DNA of 64,000 nt from CALDTK01 sp965213735 (GCA_965213735.1 CBDCAB010000005.1:2108001-2172000), one strand, 5' to 3'; shown: positions 52,131 through 61,960, counted from the first letter of the stretch. The notes: generated by a model from the letters alone, not told the origin. A program made the numbers and translations.

Positions 52131-54302
52131 CGCGTGCTGATTGGGCTCAAACCAAATCCTGCCCCCCAGTCGCTGGATGGTCTTCTGCGCAATGGCTAAG
52201 CCAACGCCGGTGCCGACATAAGCGGATTTTGCGTGTAGCATCTGAAACAACACGAATACTTTATCTTGGTAACTCGGATCAATGCCGATACCATTATCCT
52301 GCACCCCAATACGATACATCCCGTCGATGACATCAACCCAAATATGTACCTCTGGAGCCCGCTGCGGTGAATGAAACTTTAAAGCATTGTCAATAAGTGA
52401 ATATACCACGTGGCGGAGTAGCTTCCCTCCAGTTTGAATTTTTGGAAGTTGGTTGTACTTAACCTTTGCACCCGATTGCTCTATAGTCGTTGATAGTTCA
52501 TTTTCTATAGATTTAATTAAGTGGTTGAGATCTACATCGCTTACTTCATTATCAATACGGGCCACCGATGTGTAATGCATCAGTGAGTCGAGCAGCCGAT
52601 TGAGTCGTCCTACCCCCTCGGTCACAAAGCCAAAGAAGGTCTCCCCACGCTCATCGAGCAGGTCGTAATAGTTGCGTTTGATGAGACTCACATAGCTACC
52701 TATTTGCCGCAACGGTTCCTTGAGGTCGTGGCTAGCTACGTAGGCAAATTGCCTGAGTTCTTCGTTGGCCTGCACGAGATCTTGGTTGGCCCGCTCTATC
52801 TCCTCGTTCTTTGCGACGATGGCATTTTTGAGGTCGTTTTGTTGCGTGAGCTTTTCAATTTCCCTTTCCTTTTGCCGCAGTGCCGCCCGCATGTCGAGGT
52901 CGGGCAGGTGTCGCTCCCGTTGCCGTTGCAGCATGCGCACCGCCAGCGTTGATGCCTGCTGTTCGGATTCTAGCGCAGCTGCCAAATCACCTGCAAGTTG
53001 ATGAGCCTGAGCCTGCAAACGAAGCGCTTCCACTACCAGCGCACCCTTACGCTCTTCACGCGCCCTAGCGAGTGCACTTGCCGCAGTGGTAAGAATAGCT
53101 GGCGCGTCAGCTGTGGCTGCGTCAGCAAGCTGTAGCCGCAGCTGTATGAGTTGGGTTTTGGCGGAAGCTGCAACATCAATCTCTGCAAACTGACGACAGG
53201 CCTCATTACTTAGGTGAGCGGCCAAATCTGAGAACCCTTCATCGAGTTTGAGGGCCGCTAATTCCCCCAGCACCAGCGCTTGCCGACTGGTATTGCCCTG
53301 ATCTTTAGCAGCTTGAAGCGCGCGGCCAAAACTGGCATTAGCGTCAGCGAAATCACCGCGGCGGTGCGCGTGGCAGCCCAAAGCCAGACAGGCTTCGTAA
53401 AGCTTGAGGCTATCATCGGCCCGCAGCGTCTCCTCCGCCACGTAGCGAAAGTATTTGTCGGCCTCTAAGTCATTGCTGAGGCTCACAAACACATGCCCAA
53501 TCTCTAGGTGAGCATCGACGAGCAAGGGCTTGCAATCAATTTGTTCGCCAGCATCTAGCGCCTCATACAAGAAGCGGAGCGCGATCTGGTGGTTGCCGCG
53601 AAGCCGGGACAATTTGCCGAGAAAAATATTAGCCTGCGCCTCGGTTTCAGGCTGTTGTGCCCGCTGCGCATACTGTTTGGCCTGATGCGCCTCGTCGATG
53701 GCTCGAGAGAGGTCAGCTGCATCACTCGCCGCGTGAGCTTTAGCCAGCGCGAGTTCTGCGGCCAACGCTAGCGAGCTGAGGTCGTCGAGGTTAGCGAGGG
53801 CGGTTTCAGCTTTCGCCAAAACAGCTGTTGAAGACACATCGCCACGCTGCGCGAGCGTGCTGGCATACGCTACGAGGCTGCGGGCATACAACCGATCATT
53901 TTCATCTACCTCCTCTAATAGTTGCTCTAGGTGCAGTTGCGCCGAGTCCAACTCCCCGAGTCGGAGCAGGGCCACAGCTTTGACATAGGTAATTTTAGCA
54001 GGAGCGATTGCGTCGACACCACGCACCTTATTCGCTTCGAGTTGCTCGAGTAGTTGCCACCCTTGCGAACGCAGACCAGCATCGTAGGTGTAGGCTGCGT
54101 TGAGCAGGTAAATCTCTGCCATCAGCAGTTGTGCTGCGGCGGCAATGCCCGGTGCTTCACCACTGCGAATAGCGAAATCCTGGGCTATCTGGGCGTTGTT
54201 GAGCGCCTTTTTGAGCTGGCGTCGGCGCAGTAGCTCCCGGCTGGTCTGTAGGAGTCCACGTAGTTTGAGATTGCCGCTCTGGGCAGCGTTGGGTTTAGGC
54301 AC
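52041..54302 (-). CDS. Soluble histidine kinase with TPR sensor region
   Basis: A 753-residue kinase without signal peptide or membrane helix. Residues ~10-450 are TPR-like helical repeats (for example ALNNAQIAQDFAIRS and LGELDSAQLHLEQLLEE), a coiled coil follows (EREIEKLTQQNDLKNAIV), then HisKA with the phospho-acceptor His in YVASHDLKEPLRQIGSYVSL. The ATPase lobe shows the N box VYSLIDNALKFHSP, the G1 box DNGIGIDP and G2 GTGVGLAI. The start is GTG at 54302, since the next ATG lies far inside. A TPR-only sensor suggests it reads a protein partner, not an outside ligand. No response regulator adjoins; one lies unlinked at 27711. Confidence 0.88.
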   Translation of the reverse strand: MPKPNAAQSGNLKLRGLLQTSRELLRRRQLKKALNNAQIAQDFAIRSGEAPGIAAAAQLLMAEIYLLNAAYTYDAGLRSQGWQLLEQLEANKVRGVDAIAPAKITYVKAVALLRLGELDSAQLHLEQLLEEVDENDRLYARSLVAYASTLAQRGDVSSTAVLAKAETALANLDDLSSLALAAELALAKAHAASDAADLSRAIDEAHQAKQYAQRAQQPETEAQANIFLGKLSRLRGNHQIALRFLYEALDAGEQIDCKPLLVDAHLEIGHVFVSLSNDLEADKYFRYVAEETLRADDSLKLYEACLALGCHAHRRGDFADANASFGRALQAAKDQGNTSRQALVLGELAALKLDEGFSDLAAHLSNEACRQFAEIDVAASAKTQLIQLRLQLADAATADAPAILTTAASALARAREERKGALVVEALRLQAQAHQLAGDLAAALESEQQASTLAVRMLQRQRERHLPDLDMRAALRQKEREIEKLTQQNDLKNAIVAKNEEIERANQDLVQANEELRQFAYVASHDLKEPLRQIGSYVSLIKRNYYDLLDERGETFFGFVTEGVGRLNRLLDSLMHYTSVARIDNEVSDVDLNHLIKSIENELSTTIEQSGAKVKYNQLPKIQTGGKLLRHVVYSLIDNALKFHSPQRAPEVHIWVDVIDGMYRIGVQDNGIGIDPSYQDKVFVLFQMLHAKSAYVGTGVGLAIAQKTIQRLGGRIWFEPNQHALPGTTFYITLPMSVERQLPGPSTVTEQAA

Positions 54303-54410
54303 GGTGTCAGTGTTTGTTCCACCGGCTACTCAGCTAGATTTACATCTAGAAAGCACCGGAACTTGCCCCATGTAAGGCAAGCAGTGTGCCAGCGCTGCGG
54401 TAATGGGGTG

Positions 54411-55223
54411 TTAAGGCAGCATTCTCAGCCAGTCTATCAGCGCTGGTCCCCAGGTCTGCTGGTTGTGTTGACCACCCTCCACTGGCATATAACATATATC
54501 ATCGCTCGGTACGCCACGTGCTACTAGCGCGGCAATCATGTCGAGCGTATCGTCTATGACATCAATGATGCCGTTGTTGTTGCGATCAGATTCTTCTTCG
54601 TCAGTACCCGCCATAAAGAAGTAGTGCAATTCTGCGGGCCGGACGGCATTGCGCACTCGCTCTATGGCTATGCGATTTTCATCGGGAGCATCTGGATTGA
54701 AGGGGGTTGCTCTCCACCAAAAGCTTGCGCTAAAACAAGCCACCTGACCGAAGTGCAACTCCTGGTGATAAGCGATATCAAAGGCCGACAATCCGCCGAG
54801 GCTAAAACCACCTATCGCCGTGAATTCTCTGTTTCGCCTCACGCGCAGCCTGCGGTGGAGGTAGGGGATTAGTTCTTTGACCACAAAGAGGCGGTGAGCA
54901 TCTGCCAAATCACCTAATCCTTCAGCACTGCTGACGCGCGAGGTGCCGTATTCCCGCATCCGCCGCTCGTTGGCGTGAATTCCTACCACCACTCGCGGCC
55001 TCACTCGGCGTGTATCGTAGGCATGCTGGAGGCGGTCGTGTAGCTCGAGTGCATCGAAGTCCTGTCCGTCGTTGAGCAGCACGAGGGGGTAGCGAGAGAG
55101 TATGTTGATGCGGTAGCTCGGTGGCAGCAGCACCGTCAGCGTCACCTCACGTTGGAGGTAATGGGAAGGCAAGTACAGCGAAAGCTTGCGGATACGACCG
55201 CCAGCAGAGGTAAATGTGGGCAC
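54411..55223 (-). CDS. Putative esterase, enterochelin-esterase/EsD-like
   Basis: A 270-residue alpha/beta hydrolase of the putative esterase family: YLPSHYLQREVTLTVLLPPSY at the start, RYPLVLLNDGQD, and the nucleophile Ser in IGGFSLGGLSAFD. A His near the C-terminus (VEGGQHNQQTW) would complete the triad, with an Asp in FMAGTDEEESDRN. A calcium-like DRNNNGIIDVID segment is embedded between them, an unusual EF-like insertion. The start is GTG at 55223. Divergent from a second hydrolase with only 47 bp between. Confidence 0.83.
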   Translation of the reverse strand: MPTFTSAGGRIRKLSLYLPSHYLQREVTLTVLLPPSYRINILSRYPLVLLNDGQDFDALELHDRLQHAYDTRRVRPRVVVGIHANERRMREYGTSRVSSAEGLGDLADAHRLFVVKELIPYLHRRLRVRRNREFTAIGGFSLGGLSAFDIAYHQELHFGQVACFSASFWWRATPFNPDAPDENRIAIERVRNAVRPAELHYFFMAGTDEEESDRNNNGIIDVIDDTLDMIAALVARGVPSDDICYMPVEGGQHNQQTWGPALIDWLRMLP

Positions 55224-55270
55224 AGGCGCGAAGGTAGCCGAGCATTCCTCCGCCTTGCTAGCTTTGCTGC

Positions 55271-55978
55271 ATGCAGGAGCATCACGAACGCATACATTCT
55301 CAGGCGACCGGCCGTGAATTTCAGCTGCTACGGTTTGGTTACAGCGGCGTACCCATTATTGTCTTTCCCACTACCCTCGGGCGCTACCATGAAGCTAAAG
55401 ACATGGGTCTCATCGGTTCGGTAGCCCATCTCATCAAGGACGGGCGGGTCATCATTTACTGCCCTGATACCCTCAACCACGAGAGCTGGTACAACAAGCG
55501 CCTGCACCCAGCAGATAAGGTGCGCACCCACGCAGCTTTTGATCGTATGGTGCGCAACGAATTGGTGCCGCTCATACAGCGTCGCCACCACACGCACAGT
55601 GTTGTAGTAGCTGGCTGCTCCTTTGGTGGCTACACGGCGGCCAACTTTGCTTTCAAGCATCCCGATGTGGTTAGTACCCTTATCAGCATGTCGGGCAGCT
55701 TTGACATCAAGTCCTTTTTAGACGGGTACTACGACAACGAAGTATACTTTAATAATCCTGTAGATTACCTCCCGCAGGCCAACAATCCCGCGCTCTGGAA
55801 CCTTGGGATCATTCTCGGCACGAGTGAGTGGGATATCTGTCGCCCTGCCACCGAGCAGCTTGCGCAGATTCTAACCAAGAAAAAGATTCCGTACTGGCTC
55901 GACATGCGCGGCTGGGTCGAACATGACTGGCCGCTGTGGCGCGAGATGTTTCCGGCGTATTTGGGGAGGGTGGTGTAG
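55271..55978 (+). CDS. Putative esterase of the alpha/beta hydrolase fold
   Basis: A 235-residue hydrolase of the esterase family. The nucleophile elbow is GCSFGGYTAANFA (Ser in GCSFGG), a conserved YPTTLGRYHEAKDMG-like opening reads PTTLGRYHEAKDMG, and the terminal His is in VEHDWPLWREMFP. Such proteins are common in Bacteroidota and match the esterase family also seen in the divergent neighbour. ATG at 55271, no signal peptide. Substrate not known; the two divergent genes may share a promoter region of 47 bp. Confidence 0.83.
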   Translation: MQEHHERIHSQATGREFQLLRFGYSGVPIIVFPTTLGRYHEAKDMGLIGSVAHLIKDGRVIIYCPDTLNHESWYNKRLHPADKVRTHAAFDRMVRNELVPLIQRRHHTHSVVVAGCSFGGYTAANFAFKHPDVVSTLISMSGSFDIKSFLDGYYDNEVYFNNPVDYLPQANNPALWNLGIILGTSEWDICRPATEQLAQILTKKKIPYWLDMRGWVEHDWPLWREMFPAYLGRVV

Positions 55979-56148
55979 GGGAGGCTGCACTTGAGCTAAG
56001 TTCGGTCGAGGAGTTTGAAGTCAAATTTTACATCACTTTCTCATGAGGGCAAGAAATTTTTCTTCGGCATCAGTGAACAATCGCGTTATTGCTACTCTTA
56101 CCCACAAAGACAGTCATTCTTCACGCTCAAATTTACTTTGATCATGTT

Positions 56149-56196
56149 CCGCATCCCGCATCCCGCATCCCGCAAACTGCATGTCGCATGCGGATG
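56149..56196 (+). promoter_or_regulatory. CCGCATC repeats able to pair with the start codon region
   Basis: Three CCGCATC heptamers at 56149, 56156 and 56163 and a fourth CCGCA lie upstream of ATGCGGATG at 56188-56196. Each CCGCAT is the exact reverse complement of ATGCGG, so several alternative hairpins could cover the start codon. Whether this regulates translation is inference; slippage in the repeat is also possible. Confidence 0.35.
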
Positions 56197-59196
56197 CAAT
56201 TTCTGAACACCTCCAGACGCTGGTTTAACCTAGGACTTCTTACTTGCTTGACGCTGATTATGGGTCTGCTGCCAGGAAAGGTCCAGGCGCAGGACTGCAA
56301 CTACTTTGATTATTTTCCAGATGCCGAAGGATTTTTGTGTGGTGACAATGATGGAGAGTTTTGCCTGACCTACTCACAGGATTATGCGGCTATAGGGTGT
56401 AGTGAGGGTTACCACTTTGAAATCAGCATCTTCGATCCTGGGGCCACAGTAACCGATTTATACCCATACTACTTGATTGATGCAGGCTCACTGACCGAAC
56501 CAGTCATTGTGGGTTTGCAGCCTGAGTTGCTGTATGACGCCGACAGCCGCCTGTGCTTTGATTTAAGTTTGTATAACAATACGTCTCAGATACTGGTGGA
56601 GGTCGTTAATAATAATGATCCTACTGACAGGTTATTCCCTCAGACATTAGGAGTAGCAGAGCAGCAGATTGGTAGCCCTGGGACAACAACCTACCTCAGT
56701 AATTTAATTGCTACAGGACAATTACCAGCCGCCGCTGCGGAAGGCCGCTTTCATATAGATGGCGATCTAGTGATAGATCAAAATTACCAATTTGGTAGTT
56801 TTGGTGGGTCTCCAACTAATGTCTTTACTATGGGTCCGGATGCTGGCATTAATGTTGTCAGTGGCCGACAGCTTTCGATGCTAAATTCTCGCCTGGAATC
56901 TTGTACATCTCGCTGGCGCAGCGTTGAAGTAGCTCCTTCTGCTACTTTATTTTCTTGGAGAACTACGATCAGAGGGGCATATCAGGCAATTGATCTAGCT
57001 GACGCGGCGCAGCTTTACATGACCCGATCTCTAATAGAAGATTGTGAAACAGGTATTCGCGCCATAGAGGTGGCCCCAGGTGGCCCAAATATATTTTTCT
57101 CGCGTGGACGAGCTGGAGTAGTAGGCATACGTGACTGCACTAATGGTATACAACTACATAACGCTGGTGATGTGGTGCTAAATGGAGATCTGACAGTATT
57201 TGAGATGGAAAATGATGGAATTCAGCTGACGGGATCTACCTCATTTCTAACACTAGGTGGTAGGTTCTTACTCAAGCGATGTGGTGGAGCAGGAATCAGT
57301 GCTACACACGGTGTTCCAGCACTCGATGTGTCGCAGGTAGGACTAGAGGAATGTACTTGGGGAATTCGTTCTAGTGGTACCAGCATCGTCAGTGTATCCG
57401 AAAGTCAGCTATTTTCCAATGGTACTGGAATTGCTTCAAGTCAATTTGCCTTTGGTTTCCTCTCGATTTTTCGTCCTACCGAACTTCGCATTCAAGATAA
57501 CGAATTCTTGTCCAATGGATACGACATTGTAGGCTTTGAGCGCGAAAGCAAAGCATTAATCTCTAGCAACTCGTTCATTTTGACCAAGAGTTTGAATGTT
57601 GCATTATATGGCGATTCTGGCTTTGAGCAACGTTGGGTAGTGCAAAACAACGCGGACATGGAGTCTGACCTGACGAACTTCTACTTTAATCAGGTAGTAA
57701 GTGCCAGGGTCAGAGATAATCTATATTTTGACGCTGGGCAACGATCAGTAGAGATTTACGGAGGTGAAGACATTAGATTCACTCGAAATGATGCTAAGGC
57801 AGATGGAGATATAGCATTTATAGCTAACGGCTCTCCTATGAATCAAAATGACTGTAATATCTGGGATGGGGATCTCGCAGTCCAATATCTGGGAATGTGT
57901 GGTAACACCAAGCTATTAGGAAACACTATGAATTCCTCTGGGTATAATTTTGCCCTTGGCTCCCCCTCACAGAGTAATACCCTTATTGGAAATCAACCAT
58001 TCACTGGAAATCTCTTTGATCCGAGCTCACCGTCTAATCCGAAGGCCATCGCGTCCAGCACTTTCTCTGCTCAATCCAGTAAGTTTCTTGTCGGTAACCC
58101 CACTCAAGGAACATCCTTGTACCCATATTTTGTACCGGCCAGCTCCCCATGGTTCACAGGGTTTAATGCGAACAACTTTTCTTGCTCGGGTCCCTACTCG
58201 CCCCCTGGCAAAATTCCAAATTTGCAGGAGACGATCGATGATGAGATTGATGCTCGGGATAGTTTACTTGCAGGGCCTAGCAAAGACGATGTCGAGCTTA
58301 AGCTGTATCGTCATATTTTAGAGCTAGAATCGCTGCAGACTTTATCAACCTCCCACGCAGGGGTTAAGGCTCAGTTGGAACAAAAGCTGTGGGCGCCGGC
58401 CATCGAGGCAGAGTTTGAATTGAAACTAACTAGACAGCAACTCAGCGCAGATTCTACTGAACGCGAAAGGCTTTTGCAAAATCTCACTATTATCGCTTCA
58501 CAGCGAAAAGCACTCGAAATATTTGTTGAGGATTCGAGTACGCAACAAACCTCGGTTGATTCGGTATCCCTTGCACAGGATGATGTGCTGGAAAGTCAGT
58601 ATGCTGACACGCTAGCGGCCTATTTAGCGACATTTGAGACCTACGAACTGGCTGTTGACAGTGCTTTGGTTACAAGTAAATCCTTGCTAGCTCAAGCAAC
58701 AGGTGAAGGTGTGGTATCAAGCGAATACATCTTTGCACTCGGACAAAGTTTGGACATTTCAGCTGGTACTTTGCCAACTGAAGCAGATCAACAAGCAATA
58801 CGAAATCTCGCAGCAGATTGCCCCTCACAAAAAGGCGAAGGTGTATTCGTAGCTAGATCATTGGTGGCAGCACTCGATAATGCTATCCCAGCGATTTACA
58901 CCTGGTGCGATGATTCCGGCGTGAGTAGTGGATTGGTCGTTGGGAACAAGAATCTCCAGCAGGATGCTTTTACGGTATATCCTAACCCGAGTCCGTCGGC
59001 TTCACAACTTACCCTGAGTGGTCGAGGTGTGCAAGTTGGTGCACACGTGGAGCTACTCGACCTTACAGGCCGAATTGTGATGTCTGGATCATTGGCAACT
59101 GACGGGACCTACCAGTTACCTGAACTGGCGGCTGGACTATATCTGTTAAAGCTCAACGGCGCTTCTTCTACGCGCATACTGATTAAGAATGAGTAG
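56188..59196 (+). CDS. Secreted parallel-beta-helix protein with T9SS domain
   Basis: A 1002-residue protein starting at ATG 56188 (or 56194). After a signal peptide (LLTCLTLIMGLLPGKVQAQ) comes a Cys-containing N-terminal domain. Residues ~170-520 are beta-helix-like with repeated turns (LEECTWGIRSSGTSIVSV; FEMENDGIQLTGS), followed by a long acidic coiled-coil-rich part (~680-880). A C-terminal T9SS sorting domain (FTVYPNPSPSASQLTLSGRG, LLDLTGRIVMSG) completes it. It is likely a surface protein or adhesin. Overlaps the next gene by 8 bp, so the two are cotranscribed. Confidence 0.85.
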   Translation: MRMQFLNTSRRWFNLGLLTCLTLIMGLLPGKVQAQDCNYFDYFPDAEGFLCGDNDGEFCLTYSQDYAAIGCSEGYHFEISIFDPGATVTDLYPYYLIDAGSLTEPVIVGLQPELLYDADSRLCFDLSLYNNTSQILVEVVNNNDPTDRLFPQTLGVAEQQIGSPGTTTYLSNLIATGQLPAAAAEGRFHIDGDLVIDQNYQFGSFGGSPTNVFTMGPDAGINVVSGRQLSMLNSRLESCTSRWRSVEVAPSATLFSWRTTIRGAYQAIDLADAAQLYMTRSLIEDCETGIRAIEVAPGGPNIFFSRGRAGVVGIRDCTNGIQLHNAGDVVLNGDLTVFEMENDGIQLTGSTSFLTLGGRFLLKRCGGAGISATHGVPALDVSQVGLEECTWGIRSSGTSIVSVSESQLFSNGTGIASSQFAFGFLSIFRPTELRIQDNEFLSNGYDIVGFERESKALISSNSFILTKSLNVALYGDSGFEQRWVVQNNADMESDLTNFYFNQVVSARVRDNLYFDAGQRSVEIYGGEDIRFTRNDAKADGDIAFIANGSPMNQNDCNIWDGDLAVQYLGMCGNTKLLGNTMNSSGYNFALGSPSQSNTLIGNQPFTGNLFDPSSPSNPKAIASSTFSAQSSKFLVGNPTQGTSLYPYFVPASSPWFTGFNANNFSCSGPYSPPGKIPNLQETIDDEIDARDSLLAGPSKDDVELKLYRHILELESLQTLSTSHAGVKAQLEQKLWAPAIEAEFELKLTRQQLSADSTERERLLQNLTIIASQRKALEIFVEDSSTQQTSVDSVSLAQDDVLESQYADTLAAYLATFETYELAVDSALVTSKSLLAQATGEGVVSSEYIFALGQSLDISAGTLPTEADQQAIRNLAADCPSQKGEGVFVARSLVAALDNAIPAIYTWCDDSGVSSGLVVGNKNLQQDAFTVYPNPSPSASQLTLSGRGVQVGAHVELLDLTGRIVMSGSLATDGTYQLPELAAGLYLLKLNGASSTRILIKNE

Positions 59197-60763
59197 AGGC
59201 CAGATTTTCTTATTGGCCTTCTTCTTAGCTGGAATCACGCTGGCCTTTGGTCAGCGTGACGCCGTTAGCGTCTTTGGTTACGGTAATACACCTTCCGATG
59301 GTTATGGCTTAAGCATGTTAAGCTTCACCAGAGGACAAGCAGCCTTTAAACCATTTACTCAAAACCCATATCCAAATGGGCTATACTTCATTGGAACTGG
59401 ATCGGCACTCAGCAGCCCCAATGGCCAATTACTACTTTATTCTGGAGGTTGCGATGTTCGCGAAGCGTTAAGCAATCGTGAAGTGCCAGGGTCTGTACCC
59501 TTCGTCGATGACTATTTAAATGAGGCTCAGTGCACTGAGTCTGGTTATTTAGATGGATGGAAAAGCGAACTGTTGTTACCTGCTCCAGATTCTTGGGGTG
59601 ATTCTGTGGCCTATGTAATTGCTCACCAAACTATGTGGCCAGCAGCAGACAGTACATTTTCTAGCCGAGGCCTGGAGATCAAACGTATGGCCCGGAGACA
59701 AGGGCAGTATGAAGTAACAAATACCTATGTAATAGACGACAAGCGCTTAGTCAGTTCACAGCTTACTGGTTACCCTGTTCCGCCAAATCTGGGTGGTGGG
59801 TGGTGGGTGCCTCTAATCGAGCACAATTCAAATCGCTGGCGCGTATATCAAATCGGTGGCCATAATCCCTCTCTAACAAGCTATGCCTTATCCACAACGG
59901 GTCCTATCCGTAGGTCTGAGCACATATACGAAGCGCAGCTCGTATTTTCTCCTGACGGAAAATACTTGGCCGTAAATGGTGTTGATCCCGGCTTGACCGT
60001 CTACAGCTTTAATAAAAGTAATGGTAAATTAAACTTTAACTTTCATGTCGCACATACTAACATGGATAATGGGAACAGTTTGGGTGTCTCATTCTCCTCG
60101 AATTCGAAACATCTCTATTTCGGTGGAACTAATGCATATGATCCTCAGCTCTATACGCTCGATGTGGAACGCGCGTCGGCTAGCACAAACCCAATCACCC
60201 ACATAGTTAAACTTGGATCTATTGGTGTTCGAGATCTTCATCGTAACTGGCCATATGCTTTTGGCAATATGTGGCTTGCTCCAGATTGCCGCATCTATAT
60301 AGATCCTGAGGCAAGTAACTTTAACGTACACATCATCGAGCACCCCAATAGAGGCGGCGAGGAGGCGGGACTCATTATAAACGCTGTAGACGCCCCGACT
60401 CGTTTTGATGTGGATGGTTTTATTGCATTTCCTAACTATCGCGCAAAATATGGCTGTGATTCTACTATTCTACCAATAGTGGGAAGTGTTTCATCGGCAG
60501 TATCCTCACAAACGGAGCAGTCACCGATTATCATATTTCCTAATCCGGCTAGCGATGCGACAGTGATCAGTGGGCTGAGGAGAGGTAGCCAACTCAGCAT
60601 TTATACGGCTCAGGGTGCCCTGGTCGAAGAGCTGACTACACCGACTGATAATGCGGCATTGCCGCTCTCACTCAAACTTTACCCACCTGGAGTATATACT
60701 GTTCACGAACTACACTCATCGACTGGATATCAACGGTCGGCTAAATTTGTGGTCCAGAACTAA
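59189..60763 (+). CDS. Secreted beta-propeller-like protein with T9SS domain
   Basis: A 524-residue exported protein. Signal peptide LLAFFLAGITLAFGQ; the main part is a series of WD40/PD40-like blades (AQLVFSPDGKYLAVNGVDPG; LGVSFSSNSKHLYFGG); the C-terminus is a T9SS sorting domain (IIIFPNPASDATVISGL; YTAQGALVEEL). The ATG at 59189 sits inside the end of the preceding gene (8-bp overlap), indicating coupled translation. Function is probably structural or binding at the surface. About 90 bp separate it from the ATP-grasp operon. Confidence 0.87.
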   Translation: MSRGQIFLLAFFLAGITLAFGQRDAVSVFGYGNTPSDGYGLSMLSFTRGQAAFKPFTQNPYPNGLYFIGTGSALSSPNGQLLLYSGGCDVREALSNREVPGSVPFVDDYLNEAQCTESGYLDGWKSELLLPAPDSWGDSVAYVIAHQTMWPAADSTFSSRGLEIKRMARRQGQYEVTNTYVIDDKRLVSSQLTGYPVPPNLGGGWWVPLIEHNSNRWRVYQIGGHNPSLTSYALSTTGPIRRSEHIYEAQLVFSPDGKYLAVNGVDPGLTVYSFNKSNGKLNFNFHVAHTNMDNGNSLGVSFSSNSKHLYFGGTNAYDPQLYTLDVERASASTNPITHIVKLGSIGVRDLHRNWPYAFGNMWLAPDCRIYIDPEASNFNVHIIEHPNRGGEEAGLIINAVDAPTRFDVDGFIAFPNYRAKYGCDSTILPIVGSVSSAVSSQTEQSPIIIFPNPASDATVISGLRRGSQLSIYTAQGALVEELTTPTDNAALPLSLKLYPPGVYTVHELHSSTGYQRSAKFVVQN

Positions 60764-60856
60764 AAGTGTGCTATTTACACCCCATACACCTTTGCCCTGC
60801 TAGTGAAGCCTAGACAATTTCAAGGGTCTATAAGGACTGTTGAGTACATTCCCCCC

Positions 60857-61954
60857 ATGAAGAAAATCGGCATCCTCTTCGGCCAGGAGCGCAGTTTCCC
60901 AGCCGCTTTCGTCGCGCACGGCAATGCCGTCGCACCCAAAGACATCACCTTTGAGTTCGTCCGTATGGGTGAAGTGCGCCAGGGTCGCGCTTCAGATTAT
61001 GCTGTCATCCTCGATCGCATCTCGCAAGACGTACCCTTCTACCGCGCCGCCCTCAAGCACGCCGCCCTCAAAGGCACGGCTATTATCAACAACCCTTTCT
61101 GGTGGAGCGCAGAAGACAAACTCACCGCCAACGCCATGGCCGAGGAGGTAGGAGTACCTGTACCTAAGACCGTCCTGCTGCCAAGCAAAGACCACCCCGA
61201 TGATACCAGCGCCGATTCATTTACTAACTTAGAATATCCGCTCCAGTGGGAGGGAATCTTCGAGTACATAGGCTTCCCAGCATTTATGAAGCCTAATACC
61301 GGTGGCGGTTGGAAGCATGTCTACAAAGTGCACACGCCGGAAGAACTCTTTCGCGCCTACAACCAAACCGGTCAGCTCAACATGCTGCTCCAAGAGGCTA
61401 TCAACTTCACCGCCTACTTTAGGTGCTATTGCATCGGCGGCAAGTATGTGCGAGTCATGCCCTACGAGCCTCGCAATGCCTTCCACGAACGCTATGTCCG
61501 CGATGGTCGCGCAATAGAAGTCCAGCTGCTCAAGACACTCGAAGATTACGTGCTGCGACTTTGCAATGTGCTCGGCTACGAATTCAACACCGTCGAGCTA
61601 GCTGTGCGCGATGGAGTACCGTACGCCATCGATTTTACCAATCCCGCACCCGATGCAGATGTCAACTCTGTGGGTCAAGACAACTTCGAGTGGGTAGTGG
61701 AGCACAGCGTGAAGTACGCCATCGAGCGCGCCCAAAGTCACCAAGACGGCAAAGACAGCCTCATGTGGGGCAGCTACATCAGTCGCTCGGTCGATGCTTA
61801 CGCCCAGCAGCAAAACGGTACTGCCTCGCCCAAAGCAAAAGCGAAACCGACAGCTAATTCGTCCACGAAAAAAGCCGCGCCCAAGGAAAAATCTACCGCC
61901 GTGGTCCGCAAGCCTGCGAAAGGTACGCGGGGCGCCGCCGGCAAGAAGGCATAA
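60857..61954 (+). CDS. ATP-grasp ligase with Lys/Ala-rich histone-H1-like tail
   Basis: A 365-residue protein. Residues 1-315 form an ATP-grasp (RimK/carboxylate-amine ligase-like) enzyme: the ATP-binding strand GFPAFMKPNTGGGWKHVYKV has Lys145, and metal and phosphate contacts lie in NTVELAVRDGVPYAIDFTNPAP. The last ~45 residues (SPKAKAKPTANSSTKKAA onward) are Lys/Ala/Pro-rich like histone H1 or AlgP tails and may bind nucleic acid or a polyanion. The ATG at 60857 was preferred to one at 60803, which would add 18 residues. First of three closely packed genes (6-bp gap to the next). It should form an amide bond; substrates unknown. Confidence 0.88.
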   Translation: MKKIGILFGQERSFPAAFVAHGNAVAPKDITFEFVRMGEVRQGRASDYAVILDRISQDVPFYRAALKHAALKGTAIINNPFWWSAEDKLTANAMAEEVGVPVPKTVLLPSKDHPDDTSADSFTNLEYPLQWEGIFEYIGFPAFMKPNTGGGWKHVYKVHTPEELFRAYNQTGQLNMLLQEAINFTAYFRCYCIGGKYVRVMPYEPRNAFHERYVRDGRAIEVQLLKTLEDYVLRLCNVLGYEFNTVELAVRDGVPYAIDFTNPAPDADVNSVGQDNFEWVVEHSVKYAIERAQSHQDGKDSLMWGSYISRSVDAYAQQQNGTASPKAKAKPTANSSTKKAAPKEKSTAVVRKPAKGTRGAAGKKA

Positions 61955-61960
61955 TCTTCT

